Part shown: positions 41,501-49,366 of the stretch, one piece after another
Layout of the letters: every line of letters starts with the position of its first letter
Numbering within the stretch: position 1 is the first letter of the stretch
Source: CAIVAT01 sp037133475
GTDB lineage: Bacteria > Bacteroidota > Bacteroidia > Bacteroidales > FEN-979
Assembly: GCA_037133475.1 (NCBI GenBank)
Contig: JBAXOB010000015.1
Location: forward strand, 1-64,000
Direction of reading: 5' to 3'
DNA length: 64,000 nucleotides
Made by a program: the position numbers and the translations under genes
Notes under the pieces: model-generated
Seen by the model: only the letters and a program-made list of their open reading frames with translations
The model's database searches: none
What the model was told of the DNA's origin: nothing

Positions 41501-42991
41501 TTATTTGGTTGGTGGTTGTAAAAGATTACTGTTGGCGTCGGTTGCCCATTTCGGGATCGGGAATGTTCTGAATTCAGTTCCATGGGCTGCCTTTTCCCAC
41601 CATGCGTTTTCCCATTTCCCGTAACGGATGAGATCCTGGCGGCGGTGTCCTTCGCAATAGAGTTCCCTGCCGCGTTCGGCGAGAAGCTGATCAAGCGTAG
41701 CGCCTGTCCATGCAGCCACATGAGCCCGCGTACGGATCGGGTTGATCCATTGGTCGCCGCTCCTGCCCTGCCTGATCGCGCATTCGGCCTTCATCAGGTA
41801 AAAATCTGTCAGGCGGAAAAGCGGGAAGTCGTTGCTCAGGCTTTCTTTTGCCCCCATTTTGATCTCATATTTCCCGACCCGGGCTCCTGAACAGCGGATC
41901 TGTTGCGGGGTCAAAGGAGATTGCATATTTAAGGCCGGAATATGCGGGGTGAGATCCAGCGGAAGATGTGTTTCCCCATCATAGATAACACCACCTGTAG
42001 CAGCATACTGCAAACCATAAAGGTTATAGGCAGCGCGCCTGAGGTCGGTGGAATCATAGGAATCCCAGAAGGTGGGTACGATACAGAAGCCATTCCACGG
42101 GCCAACCGTCATGTTGTATTTCAGGTTCATCTGGTAATGCAGGGTCCTCATATGGAGACGGAATCCTGTGAAGTTGTCCTCATCATAAGGAATAGAGAAA
42201 ATAATTTCACTGGAATTCTCATTATTCGTTTTAAATGGTTCAGAGAGGTCGGTGGCCAGCGAGTATGGTCCGGCAAGAACGCTGTCGCAACAGGCCTCAG
42301 CTTCCGCCCAATGAGCCGTACCAGTGTAAACCTCTGCGTTGATATAGAGTTTGGCAAGCATTGCATAGGCCGAATATTTGGTCATCATGTATTTCTTGTC
42401 AATACTTTTAAGGCTGGGTAATGAATGTTTGATCGTAGCCACGAGGCTATCCCATAACACAGCTCTTTTGACTTTATACGGAAAAGCGGGTGCGTTTGCG
42501 GCGCTGGTAAGATATGGAGCATCGCCGTAATTATCGATCAGCAGGTAATAGTAGAAGGCCCGCATCGTTTCCACTTCCCGTTTCTTGGCGACAAGGGCAG
42601 CATTCTGAGGCAGGGAGTTCATCAGGTCGAGGGTCTGGTTGCAGGTGGTAATACCGGTCCAGAACAGCGACCACATCCGGTTCACACCCTCGTCACCGTT
42701 GGTCCAGGTATGCTTATGCATGTTGATCCATTTTCCGCCGTCGTACCAGTCGCCGCCGCGTGTGGGGGCGCAAAGTTCGTCGGAAGAAATTTCCTGTGCC
42801 AGGAACCACCATCCGTTATCGTCGGCCATATCCTGAAGTTTCTGATAGGTCACCACGCTCAGGCTGGCAACCTGGGCGGGAGTTTCGGGATAAAGATTCC
42901 CCGGGATTTTATCATAAATCTTCTCATCAAGTTTGGTGCATGAAAGAGTAGCAACTGCGATCATGCAAAAAATCAAATATTTAACTTTCAT
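41501..42991 (-). CDS. susD: SusD/RagB-family starch-binding lipoprotein
   Basis: This 496-residue lipoprotein begins MKVKYLIFCMIAVATLSC (Cys18), followed by TKLDE. It shows the SusD-like N-terminal pattern (DEKIYDKIPGNLYPE), tetratricopeptide-type helices (KYSAYAMLAKLYINAEVYTGTAHWAEAEACCDSVLAGPYSL) and the C-terminal RagB/SusD segment (FPLFRLTDFYLMKAECAIRQG, LLAERGRELYCEGHRRQDLIRYGKW). It binds glycans at the surface and closes over the SusC channel. It lies 12 bp after susC and before the SusE-like gene. The susD label rests on family and on the amylase neighbours. Confidence 0.93.
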   Translation of the reverse strand: MKVKYLIFCMIAVATLSCTKLDEKIYDKIPGNLYPETPAQVASLSVVTYQKLQDMADDNGWWFLAQEISSDELCAPTRGGDWYDGGKWINMHKHTWTNGDEGVNRMWSLFWTGITTCNQTLDLMNSLPQNAALVAKKREVETMRAFYYYLLIDNYGDAPYLTSAANAPAFPYKVKRAVLWDSLVATIKHSLPSLKSIDKKYMMTKYSAYAMLAKLYINAEVYTGTAHWAEAEACCDSVLAGPYSLATDLSEPFKTNNENSSEIIFSIPYDEDNFTGFRLHMRTLHYQMNLKYNMTVGPWNGFCIVPTFWDSYDSTDLRRAAYNLYGLQYAATGGVIYDGETHLPLDLTPHIPALNMQSPLTPQQIRCSGARVGKYEIKMGAKESLSNDFPLFRLTDFYLMKAECAIRQGRSGDQWINPIRTRAHVAAWTGATLDQLLAERGRELYCEGHRRQDLIRYGKWENAWWEKAAHGTEFRTFPIPKWATDANSNLLQPPTK

Positions 42992-43003
42992 AGATAACAG
43001 ATA

Positions 43004-46000
43004 TTAAAAAGTTACTTTTAAACCAACGGTGAATGAACGGGTTTTCGGATAGACATTGAAATTGTCTATGCCAAAAGACAAACCGGAGATATTGGTTTCA
43101 GGATCGACACCCGTGTACTTGGTAATCGTAAAGACATTGTTGGCAGCCACGAAGAGGTTGAGTTTGTTGATCCATTTCAGTTTTGACACATTAAAATCAT
43201 AGGAGACCGAAATATAGTCAAGTTTCAGGAAAGAGGCATTCTCAACATAAATATCGGCGATACTGGCACCCGCAGTTCTTCCCTTGGCATACCAGTCAAG
43301 GGCAGAAGGAACTGCATTAAGCGATGGCAGAATATTCGGGCTGTCGAGCAACATCCGGGTGGCGTTATACATATGGTTTCCCAGCCATGCCCTGAAGGTG
43401 AAATCAAGCGACCACCTTTTAATGAAGGTAAGACTGTTTGACCAGCCTAATTCAGCTTTCGGAGTCGGGGTTGCAACCACCGTTCTTTTGGCATCGTTTA
43501 GGTTGGTGGTATATCCGCCGGTCATGGATTCATAAACAAAGCTGCCATTTAAAAGGCCGACATAGGTTGGCAGGTAAAATGCGCCGATATCCTGGCCAAC
43601 CATAATCCCGGTCAGGTAATTATTATCACCGACCATGCCGCGTCCTGAAATCTGGCCGGCCTGCCTGACTGAACCGTTGATATAGGTTCCAAGGTCAAGG
43701 ATTTTCGTCTGGTTATGGGCTGCCGTAAAGCTGGTTTTCCATTTGAAGTTTTTGGCAGTGATGACAAAGGCCTGCAGGTAAAGTTCTATCCCCTTGTTGG
43801 ACAAAGAACCCGAATTGGCAAAAGTTGTATGAGCAAGGTTCGGGGGAACCGGAACACTGTACTGGCCAAGGAGGTCGGTGGTTTTTTTGCTGTAAACTTC
43901 GATGCTGCCGCTGATCTTCTCATTCAGGAAGGCAAAGTCGACCCCGATGTTGACTTCTGCGGTCTGCTCCCATTTCAGGTCCGGGTTTGCATTCCAGGCC
44001 GGCGCATAGGTAATCACGTTCTGGCCTGTTTCAGGATTAACCGTTCTGCCGCTGGGCTGCCAGATAACCAGACTATGGTAATTCCCGATCTTATCATTCC
44101 CCGAGATACCGTAGCTTGCTCTCAGTTTCAGCTGGCTGAGCCATTTGACCGATTTCATGAATTGCTCCTTATCGATACTCCAGCCAACTGCTGCCGTCGG
44201 GAACCATCCCCATTTATGGTTTGAACCAAATCTCGAAGAGCCGTCCCTGCGCAGGGAAGCAGAAAGATAATATTTGGAGTTGTAGTTGTACTGGGCGCGT
44301 CCAAAGAAGCCGATCAGGGTGGATTGTTCTTTCCATGAAGAAATATCCCCCCAATTCACGGTGTTCAGGGTGGCAAGGTTATTCGGACCGGCATAGGGCG
44401 ATTGTGCATCGCCACCATGAGCATAGAATCCGTTGTAAACATCCTCCTGCCAGGAATAGCCACCCAGGATCGTCAGATTATGGGCATTGTGGAAGGTCTT
44501 GGTATAATTTCCCGTGATTTCAATCAGTTTCTTTACATCATTGTCATATTGTTTTCTACCTGCTCCCACATCGGCCGACTGGAATAAGTTTGCAGGACGG
44601 AAATAGTTGGTGGTGATGTCGTCGCGCGTATACCCAAGATTGACCGTAGCAGTAAGACCTTTGATGATCTCCGCATCGAATTTCAGCCCGCCCAGGAACC
44701 GTTTTGCATCGCGGTTATTGGTTATCCCGTTGATAATGGCAACAGGGTTTTCATAATTGAAGACGCGCGATGATTTATAATAGGAACCATCCGAATTATA
44801 AACGGGGTCAGTAGGGTTGCGTGTTATCGCCTGATAGATGATATCCTCCAGCCCCCAGCCACCATAAGTCTGGTAGTCGTTTTTCTCAATGGCTCCCATC
44901 ATGTTGCCCGTAATGGTCAGGTGATCATTAAGCGCCTTGTGCGTCACGTTGATATGGGCCGTAGTGCGGTTTTTAGAGGTTCCGCGCATGATGCCATCCC
45001 ACGATGACTGCCCGACAGACCCAACATAGGAACCTTTTTTATTTCCCCCTGAAACACTCAGGTTGTTGGTCGTTGAATAACCGATCCTGTAAATCTGGTC
45101 CTGCCAGTCGGTATTGGCTCCTCCGTCGCGAAAAACACTGTCCATTGTGTAGTTGGGATGAGCGCCTTTTGCATTCTGCAATAAGGTATTGGCGAAACTC
45201 CTGATCTGGCTTGCCGAAAGGAGGTCAAGTTTTTTGGCAATTTTCTCTACGGAGAACTGGGTCGTAAATTCCACATTGCTATAGGAATCATCCTGTTTTC
45301 CCTCTTTGTTCTTTACATTTCTATTGCCTTTTTTGGTGGTGATCATGATAACCCCGTTTGAACCCTGGGAACCATAGATAGCCGTTGAGGCGGCATCCTT
45401 GAGGATGTTGTAGGATTCGATATCGTCGGGAGATACGATGGTCGGGTCGGCATTGGGGATACCGTCGATCACATATAATGGCTGGGTATTGGCGTCATAT
45501 CCAGAAGCGCCCCTGATACGAACCGAGAAGCCGCCATTGGGGTCGCCTCCCTGTTTGGTAATGGAAACACCGGCAGCCTTGCCCTGGAGAGCCTGGATCG
45601 GGTCGGTTAAAACACCACCGTTCAGTTCCTCCGATTTAACAGTACTTACAGCGCCCGTTTTATCAGACTTTTTCTGCGTGCTGTAGCCAATGACAATAAT
45701 GTCGTTCAGCGTAGTGACCTGTACTTTCAAGGAAATATCCAGCGGACCTGCTTTTTCTACGGTGACTTGCTGGGTGGTATAGCCAATCAGCGAGAAAATC
45801 AGCACAGAACCCTTGGGAACACTGATCTTGTATTTTCCCGACACATCACTCACGGTGCCGGATGTGGTTCCCTTTTGCAGTACTGTTGCGCCGATGAGCA
45901 ACTCCCCGGTACCTGCCTCAGAAATGACTCCGGTAACTTCAAGGTTCTGGGCATTCAACCCAAGCGCCCCTCCCATGAACAGGATCATGACCAACCATTT

Positions 46001-46030
46001 ATTAAACATAGTGCGTAATTTTCTTTTCAT
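43004..46030 (-). CDS. susC: SusC/RagA-family TonB-dependent outer-membrane transporter
   Basis: This 1008-residue protein has a signal peptide (WLVMILFMGGALGLNAQ). An N-terminal carboxypeptidase-D-like beta domain (about 30-110) is followed by a TonB-dependent receptor plug (VIGYSTQKKSDKTGAVSTV, ALQGKAAGVSITKQ, VRIRGASG, LYVIDGIPNADP, ILKDAASTAIYGSQGSNGVI), then a long beta barrel ending in FTVGLKVTF with a terminal Phe. It imports starch oligosaccharides using TonB energy. First gene of the susC-susD-susE operon. Length is normal for the family. The label susC rests on the starch-enzyme context. Confidence 0.95.
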   Translation of the reverse strand: MKRKLRTMFNKWLVMILFMGGALGLNAQNLEVTGVISEAGTGELLIGATVLQKGTTSGTVSDVSGKYKISVPKGSVLIFSLIGYTTQQVTVEKAGPLDISLKVQVTTLNDIIVIGYSTQKKSDKTGAVSTVKSEELNGGVLTDPIQALQGKAAGVSITKQGGDPNGGFSVRIRGASGYDANTQPLYVIDGIPNADPTIVSPDDIESYNILKDAASTAIYGSQGSNGVIMITTKKGNRNVKNKEGKQDDSYSNVEFTTQFSVEKIAKKLDLLSASQIRSFANTLLQNAKGAHPNYTMDSVFRDGGANTDWQDQIYRIGYSTTNNLSVSGGNKKGSYVGSVGQSSWDGIMRGTSKNRTTAHINVTHKALNDHLTITGNMMGAIEKNDYQTYGGWGLEDIIYQAITRNPTDPVYNSDGSYYKSSRVFNYENPVAIINGITNNRDAKRFLGGLKFDAEIIKGLTATVNLGYTRDDITTNYFRPANLFQSADVGAGRKQYDNDVKKLIEITGNYTKTFHNAHNLTILGGYSWQEDVYNGFYAHGGDAQSPYAGPNNLATLNTVNWGDISSWKEQSTLIGFFGRAQYNYNSKYYLSASLRRDGSSRFGSNHKWGWFPTAAVGWSIDKEQFMKSVKWLSQLKLRASYGISGNDKIGNYHSLVIWQPSGRTVNPETGQNVITYAPAWNANPDLKWEQTAEVNIGVDFAFLNEKISGSIEVYSKKTTDLLGQYSVPVPPNLAHTTFANSGSLSNKGIELYLQAFVITAKNFKWKTSFTAAHNQTKILDLGTYINGSVRQAGQISGRGMVGDNNYLTGIMVGQDIGAFYLPTYVGLLNGSFVYESMTGGYTTNLNDAKRTVVATPTPKAELGWSNSLTFIKRWSLDFTFRAWLGNHMYNATRMLLDSPNILPSLNAVPSALDWYAKGRTAGASIADIYVENASFLKLDYISVSYDFNVSKLKWINKLNLFVAANNVFTITKYTGVDPETNISGLSFGIDNFNVYPKTRSFTVGLKVTF

Positions 46031-46203
46031 ACGTTTTGGAATTAGAGACGGATAAAGTTAAACAAATTAAAACAAAATACCTTTTCCGGAAAGAAAAAAT
46101 ATTCAGGGAGCGGATAATTTCTCAAGTATGGTAAATAAAAACACAACATTGATCAAGAACAGCCAGTATGACTGAAAGAAAACCTGTATTCATCAATATC
46201 AAG

Positions 46204-46237
46204 CAAAAATATAAAAAAAATATTACGCTGTGACAAA
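46204..46237 (-). promoter_or_regulatory. Probable susC promoter
   Basis: On the minus strand TTTG (46237-46234) is followed after 22 bases by TATTTTTG (46211-46204). The elements fit the Bacteroidota consensus, but the spacing is slightly long. The 5' leader of susC would be about 165 bases. Confidence 0.4.
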
Positions 46238-46482
46238 TCAGGTATTTTTTTACCTTATTAAATCATTGAAAAATCATATGGTCCGGCATGAAATATTTCA
46301 TCGCATGGCCTAATTTGGTTCATTATTCCGGGGCTTTCTGTAATATTTTGTTTATTGACATCTGTAATTACCTGTTTTATTGAAGGTAATGATAAAATAC
46401 GGCGTCTATTTTCCCTGACAGAACCATGATCTCGCGGGAATGTCAGCTACGCCGGTTCATGTTCAACCTGGCCAATTTTCGT

Positions 46483-46490
46483 TATCTTTG
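46483..46490 (+). promoter_or_regulatory. -7 element of the T9SS amylase gene
   Basis: TATCTTTG matches TAnnTTTG and lies 20 bases upstream of the ATG at 46510, giving a very short leader. It also argues against an earlier start at 46426, which would be upstream of the transcription start. Confidence 0.5.
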
Positions 46491-46509
46491 TGATCAAAAT
46501 CCCCCTCCT

Positions 46510-49365
46510 ATGAAACGGTTATTCCCGCTATTTACCCTCCTGTTCTGCTGCCTGGTTTCTTTGTTGGGCTATGCCCAGGTGCTGACGACGGTTCCCGTCT
46601 TCCCCATCGATACCGACTCCGTCACCATTATATTTGATGCGGCACAGGGGGATGCCGGCCTGAAAAATGTCACCACGCCTGTCTATGCACATACCGGGGT
46701 GATCACCAACCTGAGCAACAACGGGTCGGACTGGAAACATACCATTGCTCCTTGGGGGGTAAACCTCCCCAAGGCGCTGATGACACCGCTGGGAAACAAC
46801 AAGTACAAACTCGTCATGACCCCTTCAATCCGTAGTTTTTATGGTGTTCCTGCTTCGGAACAGATATTGAAGATGGCCTTTGTTTTCCGTAATGCCGATG
46901 GCAGCAAAACAGGCCGTGATACCGGAGGAGGCGACATCTTTGCCGATGTCTATACAAGTGCCATGAGCGTAAATATCGTACTTCCCTCAAACAAACTGCT
47001 TTTTGTAAAACAACATGATACTATCCCGGTCTCGGCCATCAGCCCAACCGCCACCACCATGAAACTCTTCCTTGACGGGGTCCTGCAGAAAACCCGGTCA
47101 GGAAATACCATCACCGATACGATCATCGCCGATAACCTCGGGCAGTCATGGCGCACCCGCTGGATCCGCATCCAGGGCCTCAACACCACTGGTTCGGCTG
47201 CCGATTCCTTTTCCTATACCGTCATCCCGGCGGCCCACATCGCTCCCCTGCCCACAGGAATGAACGACGGGATAAACTATATCGATTCGGCAACGGCGCT
47301 GCTCTGTCTTTATGCACCCTATAAGAAGAATGTATTTGTCATCGGCGACTTCAACGACTGGAAAATCGACTCTTCCTATTATATGAACATCACCCCCGAC
47401 GGGAACCGTTACTGGCTTCAAATCAACAACCTGGTCCCCAGACAGGAATATATCTTCCAGTACCTTGTCGACGGGAGCCTGAGAATCGGGGATCCCTATG
47501 CCGACAAGGTCAGTGACCCGAACGACCAGTATATCCCCGCCGAAACCTATCCCGGGCTAAAGCCCTACCCTGACGGTAAAACCAGCGGCATCGCGACCTA
47601 CCTGCAAACAGGCCAGACCCCCTACCCGTGGAGCTCCACTGCTTTTACCGCTCCCAAGGTCACCGACCTGGTGATCTATGAATTGCTGATCCGCGATTTC
47701 ACGGCAAAACATGACTACCCATCGCTGATCGACACGCTGAATTACCTGAAAAACCTGGGGATCAACGCCATTGAACTGATGCCGGTCATGGAATTTGAAG
47801 GGAATATCAGCTGGGGTTACAACCCCGATTTCTCCTTTGCCGTCGACAAATATTATGGCACAAAAAACGGGCTGAAGCAATTTATCGAAGCGGCGCATGC
47901 CAAAGGCATTGCCGTGATCCTCGACATCGTATGCAACCACCATTTCGGCAGCTCCCCGCTCGTCAGGCTTTACTGGGATGCCGCCAACTCGCGCCCGGCG
48001 GCCAACAGCCCATGGTTTAATCCCGTCCCCAGGCATCCCTATAACGTGGGCTATGACTTCAACCACGAAAGTCCCTTCACCAAGTTCTACATGGAACGGC
48101 TGATCCGCTACTGGCTTACGGAGTACCATGTCGACGGGTACCGCTTCGATATGTCGAAAGGCTTTACCCAAACCAATTCATACCCCGACAATGTCTCCCT
48201 CTGGGGCCAGTATGATGCCAGCAGGATCTCGATCCTTGAAAATTACACCAATGTTCTGCATTCAGTCAATCCAAATGGTTATGCCATCATGGAACACTTT
48301 GCCGACAATACAGAAGAAACTGTGCTGGCCGCCAACAACATGCTGCTCTGGGGTAACCTGAACGGGAAATACAATGAAGCCACCATGGGATGGAACGACA
48401 ATTCCAACTCTGACCTGTCCTGGATCTCATACCAGAACAGGGGATGGCTCCAACCCGCCGCAGTCGGGTATATGGAAAGTCATGATGAAGAGCGGTTATC
48501 ATACAAAGACATCGTTTTTGGCAACAGCACCGGGCCCAACTACAATGTAAAGGATACCTCAACATCCCTGAAGAGGATCGAGTTGGCTGCCACCTTTTTC
48601 TTTACCATTCCCGGGCCGAAAATGATCTGGCAGTTCGGGGAACTGGGATACGATTACTCGATTAATTATCCTACGGGAACGTCATCTTCGCGGGTCGATC
48701 CGAAACCGATCCGGTGGGATTACCTGAACGACTGGCGCCGGCGCTACACCAAAAATATTTTTTCGGTGCTGACCGCCCTGAAAAAATCACAGCCTGTTTT
48801 TGCCACCACCAATTATTCCATTGACCTTACAACCGCTATCAAACGGATCTGGCTGAGGGATCCCGGCATGAATGCAATTGTCCTGGGAAACTTCGATGTA
48901 ACCACGCGCAGTGTCATTCCCGCCTTCACCAGGAAGGGTAAATGGTATGAATATTTTACCGGCGACTCGCTTTCAGTTACCGATACCCTTGCCCCCCTGA
49001 CCTTTAATGGCGGTGAATACCGGATATATACCACTGTGAAGCTCCAGAAACCCTATTTTACGGGCATTGCAGACAATCTTCCCGGTTTGAATCCCGGTAA
49101 AGTGCTGGTCTATCCCAATCCTTCCGCCGGATCATTCAGCATCACCGTCAACCTGCCATCGGCAATGCCCTCGCTGGATATTGCCATTTACAACAGCACG
49201 GGCCTGCTGGTGGGAAAGCTTGATAAGAACCAGGTAACCCAGGGAGAAAACAACTTCTCTGTGAATCTTGCCGACACCCTCCGTTCCTGCCTTACACCAG
49301 GCCTTTACGTCATCGTGGTTAAGGGTGCAAATTACCTTGAAACGGGGAAAGTAATCATAAATTAA
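46510..49365 (+). CDS. T9SS-exported multidomain GH13 alpha-amylase
   Basis: This 951-residue secreted protein has a signal peptide (LFTLLFCCLVSLLGYAQ). N-terminal beta domains (about 25-250) are followed by a CBM48-like domain (about 260-350: VFVIGDFNDWK, YIFQYLVDGSLRIGDPYA). The GH13 barrel (about 390-780) has ELLIRDFTAKHDY, DIVCNHHFG, nucleophile Asp547 in GYRFDMSKG, acid/base Glu595 in AIMEHFADN, and Asp659 in ESHDEERL. The last 80 residues are a T9SS type A sorting domain (VYPNPSAGSFSITVNLP, IYNSTGLLVGKL, GLYVIVVKG). It is probably the outer-surface starch-degrading enzyme, functionally equivalent to SusG. Start 46510 was chosen by signal peptide and promoter. Confidence 0.93.
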   Translation: MKRLFPLFTLLFCCLVSLLGYAQVLTTVPVFPIDTDSVTIIFDAAQGDAGLKNVTTPVYAHTGVITNLSNNGSDWKHTIAPWGVNLPKALMTPLGNNKYKLVMTPSIRSFYGVPASEQILKMAFVFRNADGSKTGRDTGGGDIFADVYTSAMSVNIVLPSNKLLFVKQHDTIPVSAISPTATTMKLFLDGVLQKTRSGNTITDTIIADNLGQSWRTRWIRIQGLNTTGSAADSFSYTVIPAAHIAPLPTGMNDGINYIDSATALLCLYAPYKKNVFVIGDFNDWKIDSSYYMNITPDGNRYWLQINNLVPRQEYIFQYLVDGSLRIGDPYADKVSDPNDQYIPAETYPGLKPYPDGKTSGIATYLQTGQTPYPWSSTAFTAPKVTDLVIYELLIRDFTAKHDYPSLIDTLNYLKNLGINAIELMPVMEFEGNISWGYNPDFSFAVDKYYGTKNGLKQFIEAAHAKGIAVILDIVCNHHFGSSPLVRLYWDAANSRPAANSPWFNPVPRHPYNVGYDFNHESPFTKFYMERLIRYWLTEYHVDGYRFDMSKGFTQTNSYPDNVSLWGQYDASRISILENYTNVLHSVNPNGYAIMEHFADNTEETVLAANNMLLWGNLNGKYNEATMGWNDNSNSDLSWISYQNRGWLQPAAVGYMESHDEERLSYKDIVFGNSTGPNYNVKDTSTSLKRIELAATFFFTIPGPKMIWQFGELGYDYSINYPTGTSSSRVDPKPIRWDYLNDWRRRYTKNIFSVLTALKKSQPVFATTNYSIDLTTAIKRIWLRDPGMNAIVLGNFDVTTRSVIPAFTRKGKWYEYFTGDSLSVTDTLAPLTFNGGEYRIYTTVKLQKPYFTGIADNLPGLNPGKVLVYPNPSAGSFSITVNLPSAMPSLDIAIYNSTGLLVGKLDKNQVTQGENNFSVNLADTLRSCLTPGLYVIVVKGANYLETGKVIIN

Positions 49366-49366
49366 G

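Larger units (their letters stand above)
46031..46509. other. Divergent regulatory region between susC and the T9SS amylase
   Basis: Nearly 480 bp without a gene. It holds a probable susC promoter (46204-46237) and an amylase -7 element (46483-46490). The middle is AT-rich. No SusR-type or other regulator gene for this locus lies in the window, so the site of maltose control cannot be assigned. Confidence 0.6.
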
